This document shows positions 16,474-26,463 of a stretch of DNA of 64,000 nucleotides, one piece after another. Numbering within the stretch: position 1 is the stretch's first letter; every line of letters begins with the position of its first letter. Both the position numbers and the translations under genes were made by a program. The notes under the pieces were generated by a model. The model had not been told where the DNA came from. It worked only from the letters and a program-made list of their open reading frames with translations, and ran no database searches. The stretch comes from Sinomonas sp. ASV322 (GTDB lineage: Bacteria > Actinomycetota > Actinomycetes > Actinomycetales > Micrococcaceae), in assembly GCF_030908245.1 (NCBI RefSeq), contig NZ_JAVFJJ010000004.1:340288-404287 (forward strand). Direction: 5' to 3'.

Positions 16474-19400
16474 GTGAGCGTGTACCCCAAGGCCACCACC
16501 GCGCAGAACCCTGAACAGGCCGCTTCCACCTCAGTGCGCTTCCCCGAGCTCGAGGAACGCGTGCTCAAGTACTGGGACGAGGACGGCACGTTCCAGGCTT
16601 CGATCGACCAGCGCGACGCGGGCCACGACGGCTCCGGCGAATTCGTGTTCTACGACGGCCCGCCGTTCGCGAACGGCCTCCCTCACTACGGCCACCTGCT
16701 CACGGGCTACGCGAAAGACCTCGTGGCGCGCTACCAGACGCAGCGTGGCAAGCGCGTCGAGCGCCGCTTCGGCTGGGACACCCATGGCCTTCCGGCCGAG
16801 CTCGAGGCGATGAAGCAGCTCGGCATGAGCGACAAGGCCCACATCGACCGGATGGGCATCGACAAGTTCAACGACGCGTGCCGCGCGTCGGTGCTCAAGT
16901 TCACCCACGAGTGGGAGGCGTACGTCAAGCGCCAGGCCCGCTGGGTGGACTTCGAGAACGACTACAAGACGCTCAACGTCGAGTACATGGAGTCCGTGAT
17001 CTGGGCCTTCAAGACCCTGCACGAGAAGGGGCTCACGTACAGCGGCTACCGCGTGCTGCCGTACTGCTGGAAGGACGAGACGCCGCTCTCCAACCACGAG
17101 CTGCGCATGGACGACGACGTCTACAAGGACCGCCAGGACCAGACGGTCACCGTGACTTTTCCTCTGCTGGCCGGCGAATCCGAGGCGTCGAAGGCGCTCG
17201 CTGGCGTCCTCGCGCTCGCGTGGACGACGACGCCCTGGACCCTTCCGACCAACGAAGCCCTCGCGGTCGGGCCCGAGGTGCGCTACGCCGTCGTGCCTGC
17301 TGGGCCCGGTGGAGTGCGCGCATCCGACGTCCCGGCCGACGCCCGCTTCCTCCTCGCCGAGGACCTCCTCCCGAGCTACGCGAAGGACCTGGGCTACGAA
17401 GACCGCGAGGTGAGCGCCGCCACTGTGTCTGCTGCCGACGCAGCAGCTGCCGCCGTCGAACGCACGTTCCTCGGCTCCGAGCTCGACGGCATCCGCTACG
17501 AGCCGCTGTGGGACTACTTCGCGGACGCCGAGAAGTGGGGCACCGACAAGGCATGGCAGATCCTCGTCGCGGACTACGTGACGACGACGGACGGCACGGG
17601 CATCGTCCACCAGGCCCCCGCTTACGGCGAGGACGACCAGAAGGTGTGCGAGGCCGCGGGCATCCCCGTGATCCTTTCCGTGGACGACGGCGCGAAGTTC
17701 CTCCCTCTGTTCGCCTCCGCTGATGGCGGGCCCCTTGCGGACATCGCCGGCCTCCAGGTCTTCGAGGCCAACAAGCCCATCACGCGCGTGCTGCGCGAGC
17801 AGGGCCGGCTCGTCAAGCAGGCGAGCTACGTGCACAGCTACCCGCACTGCTGGCGCTGCCGCAACCCGCTCATCTACCGTGCCGTCTCAAGCTGGTTCGT
17901 CGAGGTGACGAAGATCAAGGACCGCATGATCGAGCTCAACGAGCAGATCACCTGGATCCCCGGAAACGTCAAGCACGGCCAGTTCGGCAAGTGGCTCGAG
18001 AACGCGCGGGACTGGTCGATCAGCCGCAACCGCTACTGGGGCTCGCCGATCCCTGTGTGGGTATCGGACAACCCGGACTATCCGCGCATGGACGTCTACG
18101 GCTCGCTCGCCGAGCTCGAGCGCGACTTCGGCCGGCTTCCGCTCAACCACGAGGGCCAGCCCGATCTCCATCGGCCGTTCATCGACGAGCTCACGCGCCC
18201 CAATCCGGACGACCCCACGGGGAAGTCCACGATGCGCCGCGTTCCCGATGTGCTCGACGTGTGGTTCGACTCCGGGTCGATGCCGTACGCCCAGGTGCAT
18301 TACCCCATGGAGAACCAGGGCTGGTTCGAGACGCACAACCCAGGCGACTTCATCGTCGAGTACATCGGCCAGACCCGGGGCTGGTTCTACACGCTCCACA
18401 TCCTCGCGACCGCCCTGTTCGACAGGCCCGCGTTCCGAAACGTCATCAGCCACGGGATCGTGCTCGGCTCGGACGGACAGAAGATGTCCAAGAGCCTCCA
18501 GAATTACCCGGACGTCTCCGAGGTGCTCGACCGCGACGGCTCGGATGCGATGCGCTGGTTCCTCATGGCGAGCCCGATCCTGCGCGGCGGCAATCTCATC
18601 GTCACCGAGCAGGGCATCCGCGACGGCGTGCGCCAGGTGATCCTCCCGCTGTGGAACGTGTACAGCTTCTTCACGCTCTATGCGAACGCCGCAACGAGTG
18701 CAGGGCGCAGCGACGGGAGCCCCGGCGGCTACGACGCCAAGCTGCGCTACGACGGCTACACGGACGCCCTAGACCGGTACCTGCTCGCCGAGACGGGCCG
18801 TCTCGTCGCGGGCATGCGGGGACACCTCGACGCGTACGACATCTCGAACGCGTGCGAGCTCCTGCGCGAATACCTCGACATGCTCACGAACTGGTACGTG
18901 CGCCGGAGCCGACAGCGCTTCTTCGACGAGGACGTGGACGCGTTCGACGCGCTGTACACGGCCCTCGAAGCCGTGTGCCGTGTGGCCGCTCCACTCCTGC
19001 CGCTCATCGCCGAGGAGATGTGGCGTGGCCTCACAGGCGGCCGATCCGTGCACCTCACGGACTGGCCGGATGCCTCGCTGTTCGCGGACGAGCCTGCGCT
19101 CGTCGAGCAGATGGACCGCACGCAGGCCGTGTGCTCGGCCGGATCGTCGCTGCGCAAGGCCGCGAAGCTCCGTGTGCGCCTCCCGCTCAGGGCCATGACC
19201 GTCGTCGTGCCCGGGGCCGGGGCGCTCGCGGGGTCCGAGTCGGTCATCGCCGACGAGCTCAACCTGAAGTCGGTGCGGCTTCTCGATACCGAACACGCCT
19301 CGCCCGAGGAGTTCGGCATCGAGCAGAAGCTTGTGGTCAACGCCCGCGCGGCCGGCCCGCGCCTCGGCAAGAATGTCCAGCAGGCCATCAAGGGCTCGAA

Positions 19401-19830
19401 GTCCGGCGACTGGTCCGTGGACGGCGACGGTCTCGTGACCGCCGGCGGCATCGCCCTCGAGCCTCACGAGTACGCACTCGAGACGGTCGTCGACTCGGCG
19501 AAGGCCGGCGGCTCGAGCGCCGTCGCGATGCTGCCCGGAGGCGGATTCGTGGTGCTCGACACCGAGGTCACCCCCGAGCTCGAGGCCGAGGGCCTGGCCC
19601 GTGACCTCGTCCGGGTGATCCAGCAGGCGCGCAAGGAGGCCGACCTCAACGTGAGCGACCGGATCAGGACGAGCCTCACGGCGCGGCCGGCCATGATCGA
19701 GGCCGCCCTCACGCACTCGGAGCTCCTCAAGAGCGAGACGCTGAGCGTCGAGCTTGAGCTCAACGAGGCCGATGTCGAGCCCAGCGCACTCGTCGAGCGC
19801 GTCGAGCCAGCCGAGGAGGCCACCCGGTGA
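16474..19830 (+). CDS. ileS: Isoleucyl-tRNA synthetase
   Basis: Class I synthetase, 1118 residues from a GTG at 16474 (VSVYPKATT). HYGH at residues 71-74 is the HIGH motif and KMSKS is at 670-674. The length and the absence of a C-terminal four-Cys zinc finger match the eukaryote-like IleRS type common in actinobacteria. A GTG two codons downstream (16480) is an alternative start. Expression should rise when tRNA-Ile is uncharged, through the upstream T-box. Its stop overlaps the start of folC by 4 bp, so the two are coupled. Confidence 0.97.
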   Translation: MSVYPKATTAQNPEQAASTSVRFPELEERVLKYWDEDGTFQASIDQRDAGHDGSGEFVFYDGPPFANGLPHYGHLLTGYAKDLVARYQTQRGKRVERRFGWDTHGLPAELEAMKQLGMSDKAHIDRMGIDKFNDACRASVLKFTHEWEAYVKRQARWVDFENDYKTLNVEYMESVIWAFKTLHEKGLTYSGYRVLPYCWKDETPLSNHELRMDDDVYKDRQDQTVTVTFPLLAGESEASKALAGVLALAWTTTPWTLPTNEALAVGPEVRYAVVPAGPGGVRASDVPADARFLLAEDLLPSYAKDLGYEDREVSAATVSAADAAAAAVERTFLGSELDGIRYEPLWDYFADAEKWGTDKAWQILVADYVTTTDGTGIVHQAPAYGEDDQKVCEAAGIPVILSVDDGAKFLPLFASADGGPLADIAGLQVFEANKPITRVLREQGRLVKQASYVHSYPHCWRCRNPLIYRAVSSWFVEVTKIKDRMIELNEQITWIPGNVKHGQFGKWLENARDWSISRNRYWGSPIPVWVSDNPDYPRMDVYGSLAELERDFGRLPLNHEGQPDLHRPFIDELTRPNPDDPTGKSTMRRVPDVLDVWFDSGSMPYAQVHYPMENQGWFETHNPGDFIVEYIGQTRGWFYTLHILATALFDRPAFRNVISHGIVLGSDGQKMSKSLQNYPDVSEVLDRDGSDAMRWFLMASPILRGGNLIVTEQGIRDGVRQVILPLWNVYSFFTLYANAATSAGRSDGSPGGYDAKLRYDGYTDALDRYLLAETGRLVAGMRGHLDAYDISNACELLREYLDMLTNWYVRRSRQRFFDEDVDAFDALYTALEAVCRVAAPLLPLIAEEMWRGLTGGRSVHLTDWPDASLFADEPALVEQMDRTQAVCSAGSSLRKAAKLRVRLPLRAMTVVVPGAGALAGSESVIADELNLKSVRLLDTEHASPEEFGIEQKLVVNARAAGPRLGKNVQQAIKGSKSGDWSVDGDGLVTAGGIALEPHEYALETVVDSAKAGGSSAVAMLPGGGFVVLDTEVTPELEAEGLARDLVRVIQQARKEADLNVSDRIRTSLTARPAMIEAALTHSELLKSETLSVELELNEADVEPSALVERVEPAEEATR

Positions 19831-21200
19831 CTGAGTTGAACAGCGTGCCGACCACCGTCGAGGAGGTCTACGCCGAGCTCCTCGGCCGCGCCCCCGAGAA
19901 CAAGATCGAGCCGCGCCTGGCTCCCCTGTTCAGGGCGATGGACGTGCTCGGCGAGCCCAACAAGGCGTTCCCGATCGTGCATATCACCGGCACGAACGGC
20001 AAGACGTCGACGGCGCGGATGATCGAGGCGGGGCTCCGTGCCCACGGCCTCCGTACGGGCCGCTACACGAGCCCGCACCTGAGCCGGGTGACCGAGCGGA
20101 TCAGCATCGACGGCGAGCCGGTCGCGGATTCGACGTTCGTGCGGATCTGGAATGAGATCACGCCGTATCTCGGCATCGTCGACGCCGAGCTCGGGGCCGC
20201 GGGCCAGCCGCGGCTCACATACTTCGAGTGTGTGACGATCCTCGGCTTCGCGATCTTCGCGGACGAGCCGGTCGACGTCGCGGTCATCGAGGTGGGCCTC
20301 GGCGGGATCACTGACGCGACGAACGTGGGCGACGGCGTGGTCTCGGTTGTCACGCCGATCTCGCTCGACCACACGGACCTGCTGGGCGAGACGACGGCGG
20401 ACATCGCGCGGGAGAAGGCCGGGATCATCAAGCCGGGCGGGTTCCTCGTGAGCGCCGCCCAGCCGCCCGAGGCGGCCCAGGTGCTCCTCGAGAAGGCGCG
20501 CGAGGTCGGCGTCGAATACCGGTTCGAGGGCGTCGAGTTCGGCGTCGAGAGCCGGACGCTCGCCGTGGGCGGTCAGATCGTGACCGTCCAAGGGCTCGCG
20601 GGCCGCTACGACGACCTCACGGTTCCCCTGCACGGGGCGCATCAGGCGGAGAACGCCGCCGTCGCCATCGCAGCCCTCGAAGCCTTCTTCGGCGGGGGAG
20701 AGCGCGAGCTCGACGTCGAGATCCTGCGCGAGGCGTTTGCCGGTGTCACGTCGCCGGGCCGGCTCGAAGTGGTGCGCACGTCCCCGACGATCATCGTCGA
20801 CGCGGCCCACAACCCCGGGGGCATCCGCGTGAGTGCCGAGGCGCTCACGGAGGCTTTCGACTTCACCCGGCTCGTCGTCGTCCTCGGGGTGCTGCGCGAG
20901 AAGGATGCCGAGGAGATCCTCCGCACGCTCGACGAGGCCCTCGCCGACGTGCCGGTCGAGTTCTGCTTCACGCAGTCGACGTCCCCGCGGGCCATCCCCG
21001 CCGACGAGCTCGCCGAGCTCGCGCTCGATCTCGGGTTCGCCGAGGAAGCCGTCCACACTGAGGAGAAGCTCGACGACGCGATCGCCTACGCGGTCGAGCG
21101 CGCCGACGACGTGGGCGACTTCGGGGGCGGCGTGCTCATCACGGGGTCGATCACCGTGGTCGGCGAAGCCCGCATCCTGCTCGGAAGGGGCGCCCTCTGA
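19827..21200 (+). CDS. folC: Folylpolyglutamate synthase / dihydrofolate synthase
   Basis: Adds glutamate to dihydropteroate or folates. It is 457 residues with the Mur-ligase P-loop GTNGKT at residues 55-60 and an omega-loop/central domain. The second-domain block DAAHNPGG is also present. Starts at a GTG overlapping the ileS stop (GTGA) and ends overlapping the ATG of the next gene, so ileS-folC-DUF4233 is a coupled operon. Confidence 0.95.
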   Translation: MTELNSVPTTVEEVYAELLGRAPENKIEPRLAPLFRAMDVLGEPNKAFPIVHITGTNGKTSTARMIEAGLRAHGLRTGRYTSPHLSRVTERISIDGEPVADSTFVRIWNEITPYLGIVDAELGAAGQPRLTYFECVTILGFAIFADEPVDVAVIEVGLGGITDATNVGDGVVSVVTPISLDHTDLLGETTADIAREKAGIIKPGGFLVSAAQPPEAAQVLLEKAREVGVEYRFEGVEFGVESRTLAVGGQIVTVQGLAGRYDDLTVPLHGAHQAENAAVAIAALEAFFGGGERELDVEILREAFAGVTSPGRLEVVRTSPTIIVDAAHNPGGIRVSAEALTEAFDFTRLVVVLGVLREKDAEEILRTLDEALADVPVEFCFTQSTSPRAIPADELAELALDLGFAEEAVHTEEKLDDAIAYAVERADDVGDFGGGVLITGSITVVGEARILLGRGAL

Positions 21201-21667
21201 TGGCCCGCCTCACGAAGGCCCAGCGCGAGTGGCGGCCGGGCATGCCGCGCAAGCGGCGCTCGATCCGCGTTCAATTTGCGTCGATTGTCCTGCTCACGGA
21301 GGCGTTCGTCGCGCTGTTTGCCACTCTCGCCGTGTTCGGGCTGAGGGGCCGCGACCTGGGTGCGGGCCTCGTGCTCGGGGTGGGGTTCGGGCTGATCCTC
21401 GTCCTCGTCCTCGCGTGCGCCGTCGTGCGAAAGCCGTGGGGCATGGGGCTCGGCTGGATCCTCCAGCTCGTGCTCATTGCGCTCGGCTTTATCGAGCCCA
21501 TGATGTTCGTGGTCGGGGCGCTCACCGCGCTCGCGTGGTGGTACGCGATCCGCACGGGTGCCCGGCTCGATCGTGAAAACGTGCAGCGCGACCGCGAGCA
21601 GGCCGAATGGGAGCGCACGCACCCAGACGAGGGCGGTCACGAACCGGGGGGAGAGGCCGCGACTTAA
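21200..21667 (+). CDS. DUF4233 membrane protein
   Basis: A 155-residue protein with a basic N-terminus (RKRRSIRVQ), four hydrophobic segments (about residues 27-46, 53-75, 81-95 and 98-115) and a charged hydrophilic tail. The folC-DUF4233-ndk order is conserved in actinobacteria (Rv2446c in M. tuberculosis). Function unknown. Its ATG overlaps the folC stop by one base. Confidence 0.9.
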   Translation: MARLTKAQREWRPGMPRKRRSIRVQFASIVLLTEAFVALFATLAVFGLRGRDLGAGLVLGVGFGLILVLVLACAVVRKPWGMGLGWILQLVLIALGFIEPMMFVVGALTALAWWYAIRTGARLDRENVQRDREQAEWERTHPDEGGHEPGGEAAT

Positions 21668-21710
21668 GTAGACTGGTCGCGAACTTCAGCCCCGATTCCT
21701 AGGAGCCACC

Positions 21711-22130
21711 GTGAGCGCAGAGCGCACCCTCGTCCTCGTCAAGCCGGACGGCGTGTCCCGCGGTCTCGCCGGCGCGATCCTCGCGCGCGTCGAAGCCAAG
21801 GGCTACCGGCTCGCCCAGCTCAACCTGCTCACCGCGAAGCGCGAGCAGCTTGAAGCCCATTACGCCGAGCACGCGGGCAAGCCGTTCTACGAGCCGCTCC
21901 TCGACTTCATGCTGAGCGGCCCCGTGGTCGCCGCCGTCTTCGAGGGCGAGCGCGTCATCGAGGGCTTCCGGGCGCTTGCCGGCGCAACCGATCCGACGAC
22001 GGCGGCCCCCGGCACGATCCGCGGGGACTTCGGCCGCGACTGGGGTCTCAAGGTCCAGCAGAACCTCGTCCACGGCTCCGACTCGGTCGAGTCCGCGGAG
22101 CGAGAGATCGGCATCTGGTTCGCCAACTGA
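21711..22130 (+). CDS. ndk: Nucleoside diphosphate kinase
   Basis: Transfers the gamma phosphate between nucleoside triphosphates and diphosphates via a phosphohistidine. It is 139 residues, and the active-site His121 lies in NLVHGSDS. The ATP-binding start TLVLVKPDGVSRGL is canonical. The GTG start at 21711 follows TAGGAG by 6 nt. It ends the ileS operon before a strong hairpin. Confidence 0.97.
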   Translation: MSAERTLVLVKPDGVSRGLAGAILARVEAKGYRLAQLNLLTAKREQLEAHYAEHAGKPFYEPLLDFMLSGPVVAAVFEGERVIEGFRALAGATDPTTAAPGTIRGDFGRDWGLKVQQNLVHGSDSVESAEREIGIWFAN

Positions 22131-22146
22131 CGCGCCCGTGCATAGC

Positions 22147-22177
22147 GGCCCCGGCCTTCCCTCGGAAGGCCGGGGCC
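22147..22177. terminator. Strong hairpin between ndk and the VKOR gene
   Basis: GGCCCCGGCCTTCC, a CTC loop, then its 14-nt complement. No T run on either side. It lies between convergent genes. Confidence 0.7.
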
Positions 22178-22217
22178 GTCGTCGTCCGCTTCCAGCTTGG
22201 GTGGGCCTCCGCAACGC

Positions 22218-22862
22218 TCACATGGTCGACGGCACGAAGAGGGGCAGGAAGCGGAAGAAGATCGATGCGATGACGCCGACGTAGAGGACGGCCACGATGA
22301 CCCAGCCCCAGTCGCCGAGCGTTCGGACGAGGCCCGCGGGCGCGGGAATCACGCCGTGCTGGAGGTTGCGGATCGTGGTCCACACGAACATCGGGATCAT
22401 CATCGCCCAGACGATCATGCACAGGGGGCACAGGATCCCGATCGAGTACAGCGCCTGGCTCCAGAGCCACACGATGAAGGCGAATCCGAGCGTCACCCCG
22501 ATCTGGAGCCCTGCCCAGTACCAGCGGCCGAACCGGGCGCCCGCCAGGAGCGCCATCGCCGTCGTCGTCGTGATCGCGAAGGCGACGATCCCGATGAACA
22601 TGTTCGGAAAGCCGAACGCCGAGCTCTGCCACGTGTTCATGACTTCGCCGCACGAGATCCACGGGTTGACGTCGCAGATCGTCGTGTGGCGTGGGTCGGC
22701 GAGCTTGGCAAGCTTCTCGAGGACGAGCTCGCCGGACGCGAGCCAGCCGACGATGCTCGTGACGAGCAGGAGCCAGGCATATGGGTACGTACGCGTCATC
22801 GCAGGGCCCGCCTCTCCTGGCGTTCCGTGATGAATCTGGGCGGAGGCGTCGGCCTTCGTCAT
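22218..22862 (-). CDS. Vitamin K epoxide reductase (VKOR) family membrane protein
   Basis: Integral membrane quinone-linked oxidase that reoxidises extracytoplasmic DsbA-like proteins. It is 214 residues with about five hydrophobic helices. The redox CxxC is in ILCPLCMIVW, and the loop cysteines are in CDVNPWISCGEV, matching bacterial VKOR homologs. The ATG at 22862 follows GAGGAAGGAA. No DsbA partner is adjacent; the DsbA-like protein at 11.4 kb lacks a signal peptide and is not an obvious partner. Confidence 0.93.
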   Translation of the reverse strand: MTKADASAQIHHGTPGEAGPAMTRTYPYAWLLLVTSIVGWLASGELVLEKLAKLADPRHTTICDVNPWISCGEVMNTWQSSAFGFPNMFIGIVAFAITTTTAMALLAGARFGRWYWAGLQIGVTLGFAFIVWLWSQALYSIGILCPLCMIVWAMMIPMFVWTTIRNLQHGVIPAPAGLVRTLGDWGWVIVAVLYVGVIASIFFRFLPLFVPSTM

Positions 22863-23236
22863 GTTCCCGGGTTCCTTCCTCGATGCTGTCCCGATTCTAG
22901 GTCGCGCATCTGAACGCAAGCTGGCTGAAAGGCAGTCGGCGAGCCTCCGTGTGAGACAATGCAGATGGCCGGACGCCGATCCACATGCGGCGGCTGGTCC
23001 GATGTACCGCGATGAAGACCGCCGGTCCAACGCCGGGCGCGAGGAGCGATCGCTCGAAGCCGCCCGCTGGGCCGCGGCACCTTGCCGGCCGGAGAGGCCG
23101 CGGGTCCGCGCGGCATCGGCTCGAACGGTCGGCGGAGCCGCAGCCGTTCGGGTACAGGGTCGACTTCGTCGGCGCCTGCGGGTGCCGGCACGTGGTGCCG
23201 TCCCGGTGCCGGATGTGGCGGTGCTGAGGGCGGCTT
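22863..23236 (+). promoter_or_regulatory. Long intergenic leader upstream of rne
   Basis: 374 bp without a credible gene. TGTGAGACAAT near 22950-22960 is a possible extended -10 for rne; if it is used, the rne 5' UTR would be about 270 nt. The leader is rich in GC hairpins (GCCGC/GCGGC). In enterobacteria rne is autoregulated through its long 5' UTR; a similar role here is only inferred. Confidence 0.4.
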
Positions 23237-26200
23237 GTGGAGTACTCAAAAATGGACATTGATCAGCAGGCCCAGGAAAGCCCGGAACGTCGCGACGACG
23301 AGGCAGCGCCCAAGGCCCGCAAGGCGCCCCGGCGCGCGAAGGCGACGGCCACGGCCGACGCTGTGCCCGCCGAAGCGGTCGCCTCTGAGGCACACGAGGC
23401 CGTAGCGGCCCGTGACGGCGCGGCTCCGGACGAGGCGCCCAAGAAGAAGCGGGTGAGCCGGAGCCGCAAGAAGGCCGAACCCGTCGAGCCGGCCGCCGAA
23501 TCGGCGGCCGAGGAGGTCTCGTCCGCTGCGGCGCCCGTCGACGAGACGGCGAGCACGACGGCGGCTGCCGCGGGCTCGGACGCGCCCGGCGAGGAGTCGG
23601 TAACAAGGAAGGCACCGCGTGGGCGACGTACGTCCGCCCGCGCCGCGGCCGCCCAGGCCGACTCGAAGTCGGCCGCCGCTGCCCCGACCCTCCCCCTCGG
23701 GGAGGAGGCTCCTGAGACGGCACCGGTGTCGCGCGCCAAGAGTTCGGTGCGCGGGCGCCGTCGTGCCGCTGGACCGCGCGTCGCGGCGGAGGCGGCAGCC
23801 GAGAGCCAAGCAGAGCAGCCGGCAGCAGAGCCGCAGGCAGCCGCGCCGGCCGCCCCTTCGAGGGCCGCCGAGGCACCCGCCGCGGCCGCTCCCGTCGAGG
23901 TCGCTCGTGCGGAGCAGGCGCACGAGGACGAGGCCCTCGCCGCGGAAAGCGTGGAAGAGCCCGGAAACGAGGCTGCGGCCGAGGTCGCCGTGAGCCCGTT
24001 CGCAGCGCTCTTCAGCGAGCCTCTGTCGCCGACCTCGATGATCTTCCAGGCGCCGGACCTGAGCGTGATCGCCCGCCCGGCCCCGGTCGAGGCGAGCGAT
24101 GAAGCTGAGGACGAGGACGACGACGAGGCCGTCGGCTCGCGGCGCCGGCGTCGCAGCCGCGGGCGCCGCGGTCGCGTGCGTGCCGAGGAAGGCGTCGAGG
24201 GAAGCGCCGAGGAGGGCCTCGAGGGAGAAGCTGCCGAGGAGGAGTCCGAAGAGGTCACGTCGCGCCGCCGCCGTCGGCGCCGCCGCGGAGAGGTGGATCT
24301 CGAACTCGAGGGCGGCTTCGACGACGATCCGCCGGGAACGGTCACGCGGGTTCGCGCTCCGCGCACCCCGTCTGAGGGTGCGAGCAATCGCGTGCAGAGC
24401 GTCAAGGGCTCGACGCGCCTCGAGGCCAAGAAGCAGCGGCGCCGCGAATCCCGCGAGTCGGGCCGCCGCCGTCACGTGATCACGGAGGCCGAGTTCCTTG
24501 CCCGCCGCGAGTCGGTGGACCGCCAGATGGTTGTGCGCCAGAACGAGGACCGCATCCAGATCGCGGTCCTCGAGGACGGCGTTCTCGCCGAGCATTTCGT
24601 GTCGAAGACCCAGCAGGACTCGCTCATCGGCAACGTGTACCTCGGGAAGGTCCAGAACGTCCTTCCGTCGATGGAGGCGGCGTTCGTCGACATCGGGCGC
24701 GGCCGCAACGCCGTGCTCTACGCGGGCGAGGTCAACTGGGACGCGGCCGGCCTCGACGGTGCCCCGCGCCGCATCGAGAACGCGCTCAAGTCCGGCGACT
24801 CGGTCCTCGTCCAGGTCACGAAGGATCCCGTGGGCCACAAGGGCGCACGGCTCACGAGCCAGATCTCGCTGCCTGGCCGTTACCTCGTGTACGTCCCGGG
24901 CGGATCGATGACGGGCATCTCCCGCAAGCTCCCCGACGTCGAGCGCAACCGGCTCAAGCGGATCCTCAAGGATCGCCTCCCGGCCGACGCGGGCGTCATC
25001 GTCCGCACGGCGGCCGAGGGCGCGAGCGAGGAAGAGCTCACGCACGACATCAACCGCCTGCGCGCGCAGTGGGAGGCGATCCAGAACCAGGCGTCGTCGA
25101 CGAAGGTCCTCGCGCCTGAGCTCCTCTACGCCGAGCCCGATCTCACGATCAAGGTGGTCCGCGACGTCTTCAACGAGGACTTCTCGAAGCTCATCGTGAG
25201 CGGCGACGACGCGTGGGACACGATCGAGGCCTACGTGACGTACGTCGCTCCGGACCTCCTCGGCCGGCTCGAGAAGTACCAGGGCGAGGCGGACGTCTTC
25301 GCCGAGTGGCGCGTCGACGAGCAGATCCACAAGGCGCTCGACCGCAAGGTCTTCCTCCCGTCCGGCGGATCGCTCGTGATCGACCGCACCGAGGCCATGA
25401 CGGTCATCGACGTCAACACGGGCAAGTTCACGGGTTCGGGGGGCAACCTCGAAGAGACCGTCACGAAGAACAACCTCGAGGCCGCCGAGGAGATCGTCCG
25501 CCAGCTCCGCCTACGCGACATCGGCGGCATCATCGTCATCGACTTCATCGACATGGTGCTCGAGTCGAACCGCGATCTCGTGCTCCGGCGCCTTGTCGAA
25601 TGCCTCGGCCGGGACCGGACCAAGCACCAGGTCGCCGAGGTCACGTCGCTCGGCCTCGTCCAGATGACGCGCAAGCGGATGGGAACGGGCCTGCTCGAGG
25701 TCTTCAGCGAGACGTGCGAGGTGTGTGGCGGCCGCGGCGTCATCACGCACGAGGAGCCCGTCGAGAAGGGCCGGCCCCAGGGCTCGACGTCTGAGCACCA
25801 GCCGCTGCGCGGGGACGGCCAGCAGGCGGCCGCACGCGGCGAGCGGCGCCGTCGTCGGGGGAGGGGCCCGAGCGAGCAGACTGCGATTGTGACGCACGAG
25901 CATCCCGCGCCCGAACCCGAGTCGCCCGAGAAGCAGGCGCGTGCCCAGGCGACGCGCGCGGCGTTCGCGGCGGTTGCGGCCGCCGCGCACGCGGCGCACG
26001 TGCACGACGACGAGATCGCGCACGCGGTCGAGCACGAGCCAGCCCACCCCGGGCCGGTTTTCGAGACGCGCGCAGCCGAGGTTGAGCCCCACGAGGAACC
26101 GCGCCACGAGGCCGCGGCCGTGCTGACCATCGGCGGCGAGCGCATCGAGCTGCCGACGGGGGAGCGCGCGCCGTCCGCGCTGCGTTCGGGGTCGGCCCTG

Positions 26201-26461
26201 AGCCTTGACGCGCTGAGCCACGCGTTCGACGAGCTCACGGGAGAGCGGCACTCGGGCGAGGAACACCCGGGGAAGCGTCGCCGCAGCCGCGGCGCCCGAA
26301 GCGGTCAAGGGTCCGCCGAGGTGACCCGCGTCGAAGAGTCCGAGGGCGCCGTCGGCGGCCGCACGCGCACGGCGTCGGCCCAGTCCGCGCCGCCGCAGGC
26401 CAAGCCCGAGGGCGACGAGCCGCTCATCCTCGGCGTCGGCGTCCCCGCCTCGGAGCTGTGA
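23237..26461 (+). CDS. rne: Ribonuclease E/G
   Basis: Single-strand endoribonuclease central to rRNA processing and mRNA decay. It is 1074 residues. Residues 1 to about 430 are a disordered Ala/Glu/Arg-rich extension with SRRRRR-type basic patches (RRRRRSRGRRGR). The S1 domain begins near residue 440. The catalytic aspartates are Asp725 (VIDVNTG) and Asp769 (VIDFID), and the zinc-link cysteines are Cys827 and Cys830 (CEVCGGRG). A Glu/His/Arg-rich tail follows. This central-core layout matches mycobacterial RNase E. The start may instead be ATG 23252. thiD-tenA follows by 2 bp. Confidence 0.95.
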   Translation: MEYSKMDIDQQAQESPERRDDEAAPKARKAPRRAKATATADAVPAEAVASEAHEAVAARDGAAPDEAPKKKRVSRSRKKAEPVEPAAESAAEEVSSAAAPVDETASTTAAAAGSDAPGEESVTRKAPRGRRTSARAAAAQADSKSAAAAPTLPLGEEAPETAPVSRAKSSVRGRRRAAGPRVAAEAAAESQAEQPAAEPQAAAPAAPSRAAEAPAAAAPVEVARAEQAHEDEALAAESVEEPGNEAAAEVAVSPFAALFSEPLSPTSMIFQAPDLSVIARPAPVEASDEAEDEDDDEAVGSRRRRRSRGRRGRVRAEEGVEGSAEEGLEGEAAEEESEEVTSRRRRRRRRGEVDLELEGGFDDDPPGTVTRVRAPRTPSEGASNRVQSVKGSTRLEAKKQRRRESRESGRRRHVITEAEFLARRESVDRQMVVRQNEDRIQIAVLEDGVLAEHFVSKTQQDSLIGNVYLGKVQNVLPSMEAAFVDIGRGRNAVLYAGEVNWDAAGLDGAPRRIENALKSGDSVLVQVTKDPVGHKGARLTSQISLPGRYLVYVPGGSMTGISRKLPDVERNRLKRILKDRLPADAGVIVRTAAEGASEEELTHDINRLRAQWEAIQNQASSTKVLAPELLYAEPDLTIKVVRDVFNEDFSKLIVSGDDAWDTIEAYVTYVAPDLLGRLEKYQGEADVFAEWRVDEQIHKALDRKVFLPSGGSLVIDRTEAMTVIDVNTGKFTGSGGNLEETVTKNNLEAAEEIVRQLRLRDIGGIIVIDFIDMVLESNRDLVLRRLVECLGRDRTKHQVAEVTSLGLVQMTRKRMGTGLLEVFSETCEVCGGRGVITHEEPVEKGRPQGSTSEHQPLRGDGQQAAARGERRRRRGRGPSEQTAIVTHEHPAPEPESPEKQARAQATRAAFAAVAAAAHAAHVHDDEIAHAVEHEPAHPGPVFETRAAEVEPHEEPRHEAAAVLTIGGERIELPTGERAPSALRSGSALSLDALSHAFDELTGERHSGEEHPGKRRRSRGARSGQGSAEVTRVEESEGAVGGRTRTASAQSAPPQAKPEGDEPLILGVGVPASEL

Positions 26462-26463
26462 GC

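Noticed and set aside
23246..25330. 694-codon minus-strand frame opposite rne
   Set aside because: Antisense of the catalytic core and the repetitive N-terminus; no recognisable product.
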